A stretch of 64,000 nt of DNA from Formosa undariae (GCF_042427615.1 NZ_JBHMEZ010000003.1:558001-622000), one strand, 5' to 3'. Counted from the stretch's first letter, positions 36,707-46,563 are shown. A program made the numbers and translations. Notes: generated from the sequence alone by a model not told the origin.

Positions 36707-38203
36707 TTAACCGTGTTTTAAAGCTGATTTATTCCATGAAATGACACTATGTTCGATACCGTTTTCTGAAATGGCTTTATAGGCCTTGGTAAAAGCATTC
36801 ACAAACGTTTCAGAGGTTTTCAATTTTCCGAAGATAGATTCCAATTCTAAAAATACTGCTGGATTATCTTTAGCCAAAAGTGCCTGTTTAGCTAGCGCAT
36901 CGTGCATCACATCTTTTATAATTAAGTCCTGTTGATTTTCGTCTTTTCCTAAACTATAAATCGCCCAGGCCGCAACTACTAATGCTGCAAAGTCTACATG
37001 TTTATCATGCGTTAATTGAGCGTTTACAGTTGGCAACACAAATATTGGAAACTTAGCAGAACTCTCTGAACAGATTCGATCTATTTGGTCTTTCATATAA
37101 ATATTACCAAATCTATGCAATAACGTTTCTTTATATTTATCCAAATCTACGCCATCTAAATCGGATAAAGTTGGCGTCACCTCCAGATCCATATACAATT
37201 TTAAAAAGGCTCTAATATCTTTATTATGAACGGCTTCATCAATCGTTGAACACCCTCTTAAAGCTCCCAAAACACCCAACACAGTATGTCCTGCATTAAG
37301 CAGCGTTAACTTCATTTTCTCAAACGGATCCACATCTTCAACAAATCGTGCCCCTACAGTTTCCCAGGCTGGTCTTCCTGCTTTAAATTCGTCTTCAATA
37401 ACCCATTGATGGAACGGTTCGCAAACTACTGGCCAAGCATCATCAATTCCTGTCGACGCATTTAAATTTGAAATATCTACAGGCGATGTTGCCGGCGTAA
37501 TACGATCGACCATACTATTTGGAAACGACACATTAGCTTCGATCCAAGGCATTAATTCAGGCTCGGCTTTTTCAACATAACTCATTAACATGCGTTTTGC
37601 TAAATCTCCGTTACCTTTTATGTTATCGCAAGACTGAATCGTAACCGCCAAATCATTTTGCTGACGATGTTTTAATGCTTGTGTTAAATATCCGAATATC
37701 GTTTTAGGTGCATATGTATGCTCTAAATCGTATTGAATTTGAGGATTATCGAAATCGAATGCTTCTGTAGCTTCATTATAATTATATCCGCCTTCGGTAA
37801 TGGTTAACGTTATAATTTTAATGTCTGGACTTGCCATTTTTTCGATAACCTGCATTGGATTTTCGGGAGCATACAAACACTCTACGATAGAACCAATAAC
37901 ACGTCTAGTTAAGGTACCATCTAACTCTTTTATAACGAGTGTGTATAATCCGTCTTGTTCTTTAAGCGTATTATATATTTTTGTATCGAAATCTAATAAT
38001 GCTACACCACAAATTCCCCAGTCTTTATTCCCGGAATCATGCAGTAACTGATCTGTATAAAACGCTTCATGAGCTCTGTGAAATCCACCAATGCCCACAT
38101 GTACAATACCTGCCTTAACTTTTGAACGATCGTAAGTTGGACATGATATATTTTTGGCAACTTCTGCCAAATTCTTCTGATTAAGTTTAATTAAATGCTC
38201 CAC
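36707..38203 (-). CDS. Mannitol 2-dehydrogenase family protein
   Basis: Long-chain polyol dehydrogenase of 498 residues, oxidising mannitol to fructose with NAD. The Rossmann segment GIVHVGIGGFHRAH lies at about 32-45, and the catalytic Lys-x4-Asn-x2-His signature is complete (K298, N303, H306). The N-terminal region (EAFYTDQLL, WGICGVALL, LKEQDGLYTLV) resembles Pseudomonas mannitol 2-dehydrogenase more than fructuronate reductase. It is sandwiched between a transporter gene and a fructokinase gene, which completes a mannitol route. Confidence 0.9.
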   Translation of the reverse strand: MEHLIKLNQKNLAEVAKNISCPTYDRSKVKAGIVHVGIGGFHRAHEAFYTDQLLHDSGNKDWGICGVALLDFDTKIYNTLKEQDGLYTLVIKELDGTLTRRVIGSIVECLYAPENPMQVIEKMASPDIKIITLTITEGGYNYNEATEAFDFDNPQIQYDLEHTYAPKTIFGYLTQALKHRQQNDLAVTIQSCDNIKGNGDLAKRMLMSYVEKAEPELMPWIEANVSFPNSMVDRITPATSPVDISNLNASTGIDDAWPVVCEPFHQWVIEDEFKAGRPAWETVGARFVEDVDPFEKMKLTLLNAGHTVLGVLGALRGCSTIDEAVHNKDIRAFLKLYMDLEVTPTLSDLDGVDLDKYKETLLHRFGNIYMKDQIDRICSESSAKFPIFVLPTVNAQLTHDKHVDFAALVVAAWAIYSLGKDENQQDLIIKDVMHDALAKQALLAKDNPAVFLELESIFGKLKTSETFVNAFTKAYKAISENGIEHSVISWNKSALKHG

Positions 38204-38207
38204 GATA

Positions 38208-39923
38208 TTATATGTTTTTATTTTTTTCTCGTTTTAATTTCCAATATGCAGTTACAAAATAGATTACTGTACACACAAATGCATAACGATAAAATACATC
38301 TCTGTTTTCAATATAAATAGATTCATTAGCACTACCAAATAATACAATACAAGCTAATACTAATGTAACGATAAGTGAAACGATGGAAACACCTGTTAAT
38401 ACTTTTGAAAATACAGAATGATCTTTTACTCTTATTGTTTCGTGCGTTGCTTTTTCGTCTTGATATAATTCAATATTGTGTTGTCTTTCTTTTTCCTCTA
38501 ATTCTTCTTCTGGATACGAATCTTTAGCCCCGTATTGCCCAGCTAAAACCGTATATATAATGATTGTATAAATCCAAGTTGGGATAAATAAATAATAAAA
38601 CGGCATAATATCTATTACGTTTAGTCCGAAACCGAATATTAAACCTAATCCCCAAGACACAATTGCAGGTGTACTAAAAGTTAATTTTTTATAATGTGCC
38701 CAATATCGTGTGTAACCAATTTTTGGAAATATTTGATGTTCTGCAAACACAATCCCTCCTACTGGAACAACTAATAAGCCAGCATAAGTTAATAATGGTA
38801 ATATCTGACTAAACACAAACGGGAAACAGGCAACAATCATAGTCACTATACCAACAACTACTGTGGTTTTTTTTCTTGAATGACTTTTAAACACGGCCTG
38901 AGCCGCTAAACCTGCTCTGTATAAATTAGCTACAGCTGTGGTCCAACCTGCTACAATAACAATAACAAATCCAGACCATCCTAAAGCGTAATATGCGACA
39001 TCTCCTGGATCGAGAGCGACAATAGGTTTCCCTATAATTACAGCTGCTCCTGCTCCCATAATTCCGGCAGCAATCCATGCGATATAATGTCCGAACATCA
39101 TCCCTGTACTCGTTGTTAAACCGTATGATTTCTTTTTAGCAAATCGTAATAATGCCATATCTATTAAACCAAAATGCGTAATGGTATTGGCAGCCCATGC
39201 AAAACCAATAACTTCTACTAACCCGATGCCTGTTTCACCCTCACTATTAACTCCGGTCCAAATAGAATGGTCTCCTAAAGTTATAAAATCGTTCCAACTT
39301 GCAGGAATTGTTTGACCTAAATCTACAAGAGATAACGCTGGAAGCAATACAAATGCACCACTAATAAACATAACAAATAACCAAGGTGCACAGATTCCAG
39401 AAAACTCCGTCACGGCTTTAAACCCATAAATAGCGATAGAAACGACTACGAGTCCTACACATAAAACTATAATAACAAACCATAGATTTGTAGGATACCA
39501 ATCGAGTTGTGCGGGAATATCAAAAGCGAAACGCACAGCCGTTGCAGAAACGGTAATCATTGCCGCAGAAATTACAGTAAAAATAATAACGTTTGCCCAA
39601 TTGTAGAGCTTAGTCATAGAATCTCCTGCAATTTTATTTAAATAAGTATATAAGCTTAAACGAGTTTCTACTGCTATTGGAGACGTAATTAACGTCCAAC
39701 TAAGTACAGCTAAAATATTACCAATTAATAACCCTAATAAAATATCTTTAGTTGTCGCTCCCAAAGCTACGAAGGTCGCACCGATTACAAATTCTGTTGC
39801 CGCCACATGTTCGGCAGCATATAAACCAGCAAAGTGTGTCCAATCATGCAGTTTATGTTTAGACACTGGTAATTGCTCTTCGTCTATAGACTCGAACTCT
39901 TGAAAATTTTTAGTTGCTTTCAT
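38208..39923 (-). CDS. NCS1-like permease of the mannitol locus
   Basis: Inner-membrane transporter of 571 residues with about twelve helices and a long charged loop before the last two. The first part (HDWTHFAGLYAAEHVAATEFVIGA, GLLIGNILAVLSW) and YGFKAVTEFSGICAPWLFVM resemble the purine-cytosine permease (NCS1) superfamily, not the usual ABC or PTS mannitol transporters. It is the first gene of the operon, 4 bases before the dehydrogenase, so mannitol is the inferred substrate. Transport activity is not shown by sequence alone. Confidence 0.8.
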   Translation of the reverse strand: MKATKNFQEFESIDEEQLPVSKHKLHDWTHFAGLYAAEHVAATEFVIGATFVALGATTKDILLGLLIGNILAVLSWTLITSPIAVETRLSLYTYLNKIAGDSMTKLYNWANVIIFTVISAAMITVSATAVRFAFDIPAQLDWYPTNLWFVIIVLCVGLVVVSIAIYGFKAVTEFSGICAPWLFVMFISGAFVLLPALSLVDLGQTIPASWNDFITLGDHSIWTGVNSEGETGIGLVEVIGFAWAANTITHFGLIDMALLRFAKKKSYGLTTSTGMMFGHYIAWIAAGIMGAGAAVIIGKPIVALDPGDVAYYALGWSGFVIVIVAGWTTAVANLYRAGLAAQAVFKSHSRKKTTVVVGIVTMIVACFPFVFSQILPLLTYAGLLVVPVGGIVFAEHQIFPKIGYTRYWAHYKKLTFSTPAIVSWGLGLIFGFGLNVIDIMPFYYLFIPTWIYTIIIYTVLAGQYGAKDSYPEEELEEKERQHNIELYQDEKATHETIRVKDHSVFSKVLTGVSIVSLIVTLVLACIVLFGSANESIYIENRDVFYRYAFVCTVIYFVTAYWKLKREKNKNI

Positions 39924-40224
39924 ATGCAGTTAGGATTATAGTTTGTTATTAAATCATGTTGTAAAATTCAATAAAACTTAGTTTCATTTGGTTCAAATCA
40001 TACAAACGTCATTTTTACGTTTTTAATTATTTTTCAAAGTTATTCAAAAAATCGACATGACAAAATAAAACTCTAAAATATTCTATATTAACTTATTTAT
40101 ATTCTAGATTGATATTTGTTTGCGATTTATTGCTAAAATAACAGCTCATACAATATAATGTATTTTTAACGTTTATTAATATATTATCAATAAATTTATT
40201 ACATTCGTTTTATAATTACTATTT
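39924..40224. other. Divergent promoter region of the mannitol locus
   Basis: Very AT-rich 301-base gap between the permease gene and the regulator gene. It contains an inverted repeat AAACGT-N7-ACGTTT at 40004-40022 as a possible operator; no strong promoter consensus was found. Confidence 0.45.
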
Positions 40225-40962
40225 ATGGAATCTCAGAAAATAAAAAACATCTCTGTAGACTGTGTTGTTTTTGGCTATAATACCACCGAAAAAACGCTTA
40301 ATGTCTTATTAATAAAACGTTATTTAGAATCTGCAACTGATTCTAAAATATTAGTCAACGATTATGTCTTAACCGGATATCATGTTAATGAAGATGAAAC
40401 GTTAGACGATACAGCTACAAGGGCACTTAAAGAATTAACAGGTTTGAGTGGCTTATATAAAAAACAATTCAAGGCTTTTGGTAATCCAAATCGTTTATTG
40501 GATAAAAAAGATCAGCTTTGGATTAAAAATGAAGATTTTAATAGCAGAACCATTACCGTCGCTTACTATTTTTTAATAAAAACGGAAGCTATCAATCTTA
40601 ATGAAAATAAATACAATGCAAAATGGTTTCCAGTAAACTCATTACCAGAATTAGGTTTTGATCACGAAAGTATCATTTTAGAAGCTTACGAGGATTTAAA
40701 AATTAAGTGCCTTTCGGAGCCTATCATTTTTGAATTGCTTCCAAATAAATTCACAATTAATGATGTTCAAGATTTATATGAATCTATTTTAGGAATTGAA
40801 ATTGACAACCGTAATTTTAGAAGAAAATTAATTAATAAAAAATACATTATCCCTTTAGATGAAAAGCAAGTTGGCGTGTCTAAAAAACCAGCACAACTTT
40901 ATATGTTTAGCAAGGACGTTTATGAGAAAATGTTTAAAAAGAATTACTTAATTAGTATTTAA
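40225..40962 (+). CDS. Nudix-domain transcription regulator (NrtR/AraR-like)
   Basis: Protein of 245 residues with an N-terminal Nudix-fold domain followed by a C-terminal winged helix (about 165-240: NKFTINDVQDLYESILG, NFRRKLINKKYIIPLD). The Nudix box is degenerate: TATRALKELTGL lacks the REx2EE catalytic pattern. It is therefore probably a sugar-sensing repressor or activator, as in NrtR-family regulators of Bacteroidota, rather than a hydrolase. It is divergent from the mannitol operon and is its likely regulator. Confidence 0.87.
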   Translation: MESQKIKNISVDCVVFGYNTTEKTLNVLLIKRYLESATDSKILVNDYVLTGYHVNEDETLDDTATRALKELTGLSGLYKKQFKAFGNPNRLLDKKDQLWIKNEDFNSRTITVAYYFLIKTEAINLNENKYNAKWFPVNSLPELGFDHESIILEAYEDLKIKCLSEPIIFELLPNKFTINDVQDLYESILGIEIDNRNFRRKLINKKYIIPLDEKQVGVSKKPAQLYMFSKDVYEKMFKKNYLISI

Positions 40963-41422
40963 ACACCTCTAAATATTACCATTATATAGTAGAAAAAACA
41001 CAGCCGATTGAAAAAATGAAGTTGTATTTTTCTACTATTTTTTGTTTCTAATCTATATTAAAACGTTTGTGCTGTCTATAATAGTAACCCCTACCAAAGT
41101 GTTACTAAAGTAAAAAACGAAACGTTAGGTATATATTCAGAAACTTATCTTTATCTAAAGATCCGCCCGTTCTGAATTAGAAATACCGTTATTTTATCAC
41201 CTATTATAAGTTCAAAAAACACTAAATAATAGCTTTCTCTCCAACGCAAAAAAAGAAATGACCAACCTAATTTATTTTAGATAAATTAAAAATTGAAACT
41301 ATATTTACGGTATTAATAGGATTACAAATAATATGCAGTTCTAAATTCTATAGATGTACTAATAAATTTATAGCCTCATTAGAACCAGCAAATCCCTTTC
41401 ATTTAAAAAAGTAAACCAAGCA
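40963..41422. other. 460-base gap with one long inverted repeat
   Basis: No gene recognised. TAGTAGAAAAA at 40987-40997 and TTTTTCTACTA at 41027-41037 form an 11-bp perfect inverted repeat with a 29-base loop, followed by T-rich sequence. It may end the regulator transcript. The remainder is AT-rich and should hold the promoter of the next gene. Confidence 0.4.
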
Positions 41423-42091
41423 TTGGAACACCCATTTTACAAAAAACCTAAAACAGAGCAAAAACGCATTCAAGGACTGCTTATTACTGCGGCTTTAGTG
41501 GTGCTATTATTATCTATCTTTATTTCGTATAGGACTGGAGTAATTATAATCGGGATACTGACGTTTTCAATACTACTTTCAATTCTTGCTCCTTTTTTAG
41601 ACGTACCCGCGATGAAAGCAAGTGGGAAACTTAAATATCATGCGCCGCTATTCTTATCTGAAGCTCCAAAAGACGGCATAGTTACTATACATGGTGGTAC
41701 ATTATTCGATTACGTATTTGTAATCAATAAGAAATTAAACAGTCAACAGCGTACCCATTTTATTCTTCAAAATCACATACAAGGTCTTTTACACCTCATA
41801 GAAACAGCAAAACATCAGGATCCTAATCTAAAGATTAGAGGCACAAGCTATATTATTAACGCAAGGACAGCGAATAAGTTAGGGTTTCGGGTTCAAAAAT
41901 TAGATTTTATACAAACTGTAATTCTAAGATTCAATTATTTCAATCTGTTAATATCTCATTCTATTGCAAAAAATAAGTTATCTTTTCCTTCATTAAAAAA
42001 CACAAGAACTTTTGAAACGACTTTACAAGAATTAACCGCTCGTAAATCGTACATGGAATTATTAAACCAAAAATTAGAACACGTAAACTAA
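41423..42091 (+). CDS. Hypothetical membrane protein
   Basis: Unrecognised protein of 222 residues, apparently starting with TTG (no upstream ATG in frame; the next Met is about 70 residues in, after the membrane part). Two adjacent helices (about 20-36 and 38-58) are followed by a soluble domain with KASGKLKYHAPLFLSEAPKDG and an all-alpha/beta tail. Homologues seem confined to this family of bacteria as far as I know. The DUF2147 gene follows 13 bases later. Confidence 0.65.
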   Translation: MEHPFYKKPKTEQKRIQGLLITAALVVLLLSIFISYRTGVIIIGILTFSILLSILAPFLDVPAMKASGKLKYHAPLFLSEAPKDGIVTIHGGTLFDYVFVINKKLNSQQRTHFILQNHIQGLLHLIETAKHQDPNLKIRGTSYIINARTANKLGFRVQKLDFIQTVILRFNYFNLLISHSIAKNKLSFPSLKNTRTFETTLQELTARKSYMELLNQKLEHVN

Positions 42092-42104
42092 ACAAACTAA
42101 AATT

Positions 42105-42524
42105 ATGAAGCATTTATTTTTTCTCGTATTAATATCTTTAAGTTTTACAGTTAAAGGGCAAAGTATTATTGGACAATGGGAAACCTACGATGATAAAACC
42201 AATGAAAAGAAAGCATTAATTGAAATTTACAAGACCGATGATGTCTATTTTGCAAAAATAGTGAATAAGTATATCGGAGAAAAAAACTCTGTTTGCACGG
42301 CATGTGAGGGCGACAAAAAAGATAAACCAATGATTGGATTGGTAATTATTGAAGACATAAAAAAAGACGGCAAAGAATATAACGATGGTACAATCTTAGA
42401 CCCTGAGTCTGGTGATGTCTATAGTTGTTACTTAAAATTAGTCGATGACAACAAACTAAAAGTAAGAGGTTATATGGGCGTTGCACTTCTTGGAAGAACG
42501 CAATATTGGATTAGAAAACAATAA
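42105..42524 (+). CDS. DUF2147 family exported protein
   Basis: Secreted protein of 139 residues with a signal peptide (cleavage near VKGQS). DUF2147 hallmarks are present: SIIGQWETYDDKTNEKKALIEI at the start of the mature part, a CTACEGDKKDKPMIGLVI segment with two cysteines, the DGTILDPESGDVYSCYLKL core and LRVRGYMGV-like LKVRGYMGVALLGRTQYW at the end. It is a small beta-barrel of unknown function. A 16-bp perfect hairpin follows. Confidence 0.88.
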   Translation: MKHLFFLVLISLSFTVKGQSIIGQWETYDDKTNEKKALIEIYKTDDVYFAKIVNKYIGEKNSVCTACEGDKKDKPMIGLVIIEDIKKDGKEYNDGTILDPESGDVYSCYLKLVDDNKLKVRGYMGVALLGRTQYWIRKQ

Positions 42525-42551
42525 AATAGTCCTTAAAATTTTCTAAAAACG

Positions 42552-42586
42552 AAACGGGTGATTAAATAGTATTTAATCACCCGTTT
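42552..42586. terminator. Bidirectional terminator, 16-bp perfect stem
   Basis: Bases 42552-42567 pair perfectly with 42571-42586 around an AGT loop, with A/T runs on both sides. It lies between the convergent DUF2147 and manA genes and marks the left edge of the polysaccharide region. Confidence 0.88.
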
Positions 42587-42618
42587 TTATTAAAACACTG
42601 TATCTAATATACTTTCAC

Positions 42619-43590
42619 TTAGTAGTACACTTCTAAAACTACTGCATTTTCAGACTTTAAGTCAATTCTATTTATTGAAGCTGGTAAAAACAAGGTCTCC
42701 CCTTTTACCAAATGATAATCTATGCCTTGCCATTGCAATTCTAGTTCACCTTCGACACATATATAAATAACAAAGGAATCTAAGCTTGAATAATCTTTCT
42801 CGATCGTCCCGTTAATTGATAAGATATTCGTCTTAAAATATGGAGAATGTACTAAAGTGTTCGTTTCATTTTCTAAAACTTTATAGTCCGTTTTATAACT
42901 ATCCTGAACACTGTAATCTATTACGTCTACTGCTAAATCCGTATGTAATTCACGAGTCTTTCCTGTTGTTGCATCCACACGTTCGTAATCATAAATACGG
43001 TATGTAATATCTGATGTTTGTTGTATTTCTGCTAATAAAACCCCAGAACCAATTGCATGAATACGTCCTGTTGGAATGTAATAGGTATCACCTTTAGAGA
43101 CAGTATCGTTATTTAAAACATCTAAAATTTTTCCAGAATCTAAAGCTTCTACGTAAGATGCTTTATCTACTTTCTGATTGAAACCTACAATAAGTTCAGC
43201 ATCTTTTTCAGCTTCCATAACGTACCACATTTCGTTTTTACCAAACGAATCGTGTCTTTCCTTAGCGATCTCATTACTAGGATGTACCTGTATTGACAAA
43301 GGCGTCTTGGCATCTATAAACTTAATTAATAACGGAAATTCTGTCCCGAATAATTTATATACATTCTCACCAACAATATCTGCTTTAAATTCTTGAGTTA
43401 ATTCTTCTAATGTTTTACCTTCTAAAACACCAGCACTAACTACTGTTTTATCTCCTTTTACATCAGAAATTTCCCAAGATTCTCCAATACTTTCCTCCTG
43501 ATAATCTTTGTGTAATACTGTTTTTAATTTTTCTCCTCCCCAAATTCTATATTTATATAGAGGTGTGAATTTTAATGGATATAATGACAT
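42619..43590 (-). CDS. manA: Mannose-6-phosphate isomerase, class I
   Basis: Zn-dependent isomerase of 323 residues linking mannose-6-P and fructose-6-P. Zinc ligands are seen in IQVHPSNE (Gln101, His103), KNEMWYVME (Glu120) and the later PTGRIHAIGSG. It is the short Bacteroidota form. A hairpin separates it from the DUF4861 gene, so it may be expressed apart from the kdu operon. Its position suggests mannose or fructose units enter metabolism here. Confidence 0.93.
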   Translation of the reverse strand: MSLYPLKFTPLYKYRIWGGEKLKTVLHKDYQEESIGESWEISDVKGDKTVVSAGVLEGKTLEELTQEFKADIVGENVYKLFGTEFPLLIKFIDAKTPLSIQVHPSNEIAKERHDSFGKNEMWYVMEAEKDAELIVGFNQKVDKASYVEALDSGKILDVLNNDTVSKGDTYYIPTGRIHAIGSGVLLAEIQQTSDITYRIYDYERVDATTGKTRELHTDLAVDVIDYSVQDSYKTDYKVLENETNTLVHSPYFKTNILSINGTIEKDYSSLDSFVIYICVEGELELQWQGIDYHLVKGETLFLPASINRIDLKSENAVVLEVYY

Positions 43591-43611
43591 TTTTTTATTT
43601 TTTGAAATGAA

Positions 43612-43645
43612 AAAGGTTCCAAAACCTAAATTTTGAAACCTCTTT
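43612..43645 (-). terminator. Terminator after the kdu operon
   Basis: AAAGGTTCCAAAA and TTTTGAAACCT form a stem with one mismatch and a 6-base loop, just after the DUF4861 stop and before manA. Confidence 0.55.
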
Positions 43646-43663
43646 CTATTTATTTAATTCTTA

Positions 43664-44851
43664 TTAATTAAAAGAAACTTCTAAAGGCGAATTTACTTTC
43701 TCTGAAAACTCTTGTATGTGTTTCTCCCACAAAGCTTTAGTTGGATATTGTTTAGACTCCTTCCAAGCAAAACCGGCGTAATATACTACTTTATTATTAT
43801 TTACCTTAAGTTGGCTATATAAATTACTACGATCTTTTGCATTAGTTACGTAATAATCTGAGGCCACCATATCGTCTTTTTTAGCAACTATAGCGGTTCC
43901 TAATTCTGAGTCGAAATATTCAGATTCCCAATACGCAATCCATCCTTGCTCTACGTTTTCGGTGATAGTACCTTTATTATCGTGTAGCGTTAAACCAATA
44001 GATAATTCGTCTGTTCCTTCTACTTCAATTTCAAATCTTGAAAAATTACTACCGTAATCTAAAGAAATGTGTTTCTCCTCAGAAATCGTATTTCCATCAG
44101 CATCCCAATCGGCATAGCTTAAAACAAAGCTTGTTCTAATTGGTCCAGTTGTAATCGTTTTATAGTCTGTAAAATTCTTAGAAATATAATACGATGTATC
44201 TATTTTTACAGCAGAACCTCCTGCCCCACGACTAGATCCCACGTGAAAATTATCTAAACCTTCACCATAATCGATATGATATTCCCCTGCTTTAATAGCA
44301 TTTCTAGCATACCATTTATTAATAATTGGGTATTCTACTTTTTTAAGCCATAAATCAATTCCACTCGACAATGTACCTCCAGGCACACTATCTTCAATCA
44401 TTTTTTGAGCGACAGGACCGTAAGTTCTAAATGCAACTTTATTGTTCTCCCAAGTGTAATCGTCTGTACGTTCAGGAACAAATCGCGAATAGCAATATGC
44501 AGTGGTATCCTTTTTAACAGAAGGATCTGCTATAACTAAACTATATTGCTTTTCTGATTTTGGAGCGACTTCAGGCTGAAACAACAACACATCTACCGTT
44601 CCATCGAGATCTTCATCTACAAACTGAGACGTCAATATGGCTTTTGTTGACATATCTTGAACACTAAAATCCTCAAAGCGTTCACCTTCATTTAATGTCA
44701 CATCGTCTTTTGAAATTTCTACAGTTTCAAAACTACGTGTTAATTCTAAAGTATTCTTTACAGTAATTATTGTACTATCCTTTTCCTTAGAATCACAACT
44801 TGTGAATATTGATGCTAAAGCTATACAAGAATATAATATCCCATTTTTCAT
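43664..44851 (-). CDS. DUF4861 family lipoprotein
   Basis: Exported lipoprotein of about 395 residues. I start at ATG 44851 (MKNGILYS), giving a signal with lipobox SIFTSC and a 1-base gap to kduD; an upstream ATG at 44878 overlaps kduD and would bury the signal. The body matches DUF4861, a beta-sandwich family common in pectin and other uronate utilisation loci, with SRFVPERTDDYTWENNKVAFR and GLDNFHVGSSRGAGG. An enzymatic role is unproven. Confidence 0.85.
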   Translation of the reverse strand: MKNGILYSCIALASIFTSCDSKEKDSTIITVKNTLELTRSFETVEISKDDVTLNEGERFEDFSVQDMSTKAILTSQFVDEDLDGTVDVLLFQPEVAPKSEKQYSLVIADPSVKKDTTAYCYSRFVPERTDDYTWENNKVAFRTYGPVAQKMIEDSVPGGTLSSGIDLWLKKVEYPIINKWYARNAIKAGEYHIDYGEGLDNFHVGSSRGAGGSAVKIDTSYYISKNFTDYKTITTGPIRTSFVLSYADWDADGNTISEEKHISLDYGSNFSRFEIEVEGTDELSIGLTLHDNKGTITENVEQGWIAYWESEYFDSELGTAIVAKKDDMVASDYYVTNAKDRSNLYSQLKVNNNKVVYYAGFAWKESKQYPTKALWEKHIQEFSEKVNSPLEVSFN

Positions 44852-44852
44852 A

Positions 44853-45644
44853 TTAATCTTCGTTTGAAGGTTTTCCAATTGTAGCTAAAATTCCACCATC
44901 AACATATACTACATGTCCGTTAACAAAATTACTAGCTTTTGATGATAAAAATACAGCAGCTCCTTGTAAATCTTCTGGATCTCCCCATCTTGCAGCTGGT
45001 GTTCTGCTAATAATAAAGTCGTTAAATGGATGACCATCTACACGAATTGGTGCTGTTTGTGAGGTTGCAAAATATCCTGGTCCAATACCATTGGTTTGAA
45101 TATTAAACTTCGCCCATTCCGTAGCCATGTTTTTAGTCAACATTTTTAAACCACCTTTTGCAGCAGCATAAGCACTTACAGAATCACGTCCTAATTCACT
45201 CATCATTGAGCAAATATTAATGATTTTTCCTCCACCTCGTGCAATCATACCTTTAACAACAGTTTTAGACACAATAAATGGAGAAATTAAATCAACATTA
45301 ATTACTGCAGTAAAATCCTTAACTTCCATATCAATCATTGGGATTCTTTTAATAATTCCCGCATTATTGATTAAGATATCAATAGGACCAACTTCTGTTT
45401 CTATTTGTTTTACAGCAGCAATAACTTGAGCTTCGTCCGTTACATTAAACACATAACCATGTGCTTCAATTCCATCCGCTTTATATTCTTTTAAAGCATT
45501 ATCTATCGCGTCTTGCGATAAATCGTTTACTACAATTGTAGCTCCGGCGTTTGCTAAACCTTTCGCCATAGCCATACCTAATCCGTGAACAGCTCCTGTA
45601 ATTAGTGCTGTTTTTCCTGTTAAATCAAATAAATTTACTGACAT
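44853..45644 (-). CDS. kduD: 2-deoxy-D-gluconate 3-dehydrogenase-type SDR
   Basis: Short-chain dehydrogenase of 263 residues that reduces 3-deoxy-D-glycero-2,5-hexodiulosonate to 2-keto-3-deoxygluconate. The cofactor motif TGAVHGLG lies at 16-23 and the catalytic pair is Y159/K163 (SAYAAAKGG), with the upstream Ser in NICSMMS. Its place 17 bases after kduI makes KduD the natural call; a gluconate-5-dehydrogenase label would fit sequence alone equally well. Confidence 0.88.
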   Translation of the reverse strand: MSVNLFDLTGKTALITGAVHGLGMAMAKGLANAGATIVVNDLSQDAIDNALKEYKADGIEAHGYVFNVTDEAQVIAAVKQIETEVGPIDILINNAGIIKRIPMIDMEVKDFTAVINVDLISPFIVSKTVVKGMIARGGGKIINICSMMSELGRDSVSAYAAAKGGLKMLTKNMATEWAKFNIQTNGIGPGYFATSQTAPIRVDGHPFNDFIISRTPAARWGDPEDLQGAAVFLSSKASNFVNGHVVYVDGGILATIGKPSNED

Positions 45645-45661
45645 CTTATTACTTTATATAA

Positions 45662-46504
45662 TTATCTTAATTCAGTTATTTTTGCTACATCCATATCGTT
45701 GTAATCTAAATTCTCTCCTGCCATTCCCCAAATAAATGTGTAGTTTGACGTTCCTGAACCAGAGTGAATAGACCATGGTGGAGAAATTACTGCTTGATCA
45801 TTCTGCATCCAAATGTGACGTGTTTCAGTAGGTTCTCCCATAAAATGACAAACTGCTTGATCCTGAGGAATATCTAAATAGTAATACACTTCCATTCTAC
45901 GATCATGAACGTGAGCTGGCATCGTATTCCAAACACTTCCTGTTTTTAACTCTGTCATTCCCATTTGTAACTGGCAAGTTGTAACAATACCACCAATAAT
46001 CATCTGGTTTACAGTACGGTGATTTGCAGTTTCTAAAGATCCTAATTCAAGTTTATTAGCTTCGGCCTTACTTACTTTTTTTGTTGGAAAGTTAACATGT
46101 GCAGGTGCTGAGTTTAAATAAAATTTTGCTGGATTACTAGCATCATTACTAGCAAAAACAACCTCTTTATTACCCATTCCAACATACAAGGCGTCTTTTA
46201 AGCCCATCTCATATTTAGTACCATCTACAGTTACAGATCCACTTCCTCCAACATTAATAATTCCCAATTCTCTACGTTCTAAGAACGATTCTGCTTTTAA
46301 AGGATCGATAGTTTCTAACGTTAAAGCACTAGAAGTAGGTACTGCAGATCCTGCGATATAACGATCGTAGTGTGTATACGTTAAGTTTACTTTTCCTTCT
46401 TGCATTAAGTTATCAATTAGAAATTCGTCTCTTAATTCTTGAGTGTCATATTTCTTTACTGTTTGCGGACTTGATGCATAACGGGTTTCATAGCTTGTAC
46501 TCAT
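45662..46504 (-). CDS. kduI: 5-keto-4-deoxyuronate isomerase
   Basis: Cupin-type zinc isomerase of 280 residues converting 5-keto-4-deoxyuronate to 3-deoxy-D-glycero-2,5-hexodiulosonate. Zinc ligands are in place: H198 and H200 (MPAHVHDRRMEVYYY), E205 and H247 (SPPWSIHSG). The length and the N-terminal YASSPQTVKKYDTQELRDEFLI match KduI. It lies between the DUF6250 gene and kduD in a five-gene leftward operon. Confidence 0.96.
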   Translation of the reverse strand: MSTSYETRYASSPQTVKKYDTQELRDEFLIDNLMQEGKVNLTYTHYDRYIAGSAVPTSSALTLETIDPLKAESFLERRELGIINVGGSGSVTVDGTKYEMGLKDALYVGMGNKEVVFASNDASNPAKFYLNSAPAHVNFPTKKVSKAEANKLELGSLETANHRTVNQMIIGGIVTTCQLQMGMTELKTGSVWNTMPAHVHDRRMEVYYYLDIPQDQAVCHFMGEPTETRHIWMQNDQAVISPPWSIHSGSGTSNYTFIWGMAGENLDYNDMDVAKITELR

Positions 46505-46563
46505 TCTTTTATGTTTTTAATTATTATAATTTGTTTCGTTTCTTATTTAATATTGAATGTAAA

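Noticed and set aside
36707..38203. Fructuronate reductase (UxuB)
   Set aside because: Same superfamily, but the N-terminal blocks and the neighbouring fructokinase favour mannitol 2-dehydrogenase; no uxaC or uxuA is present.
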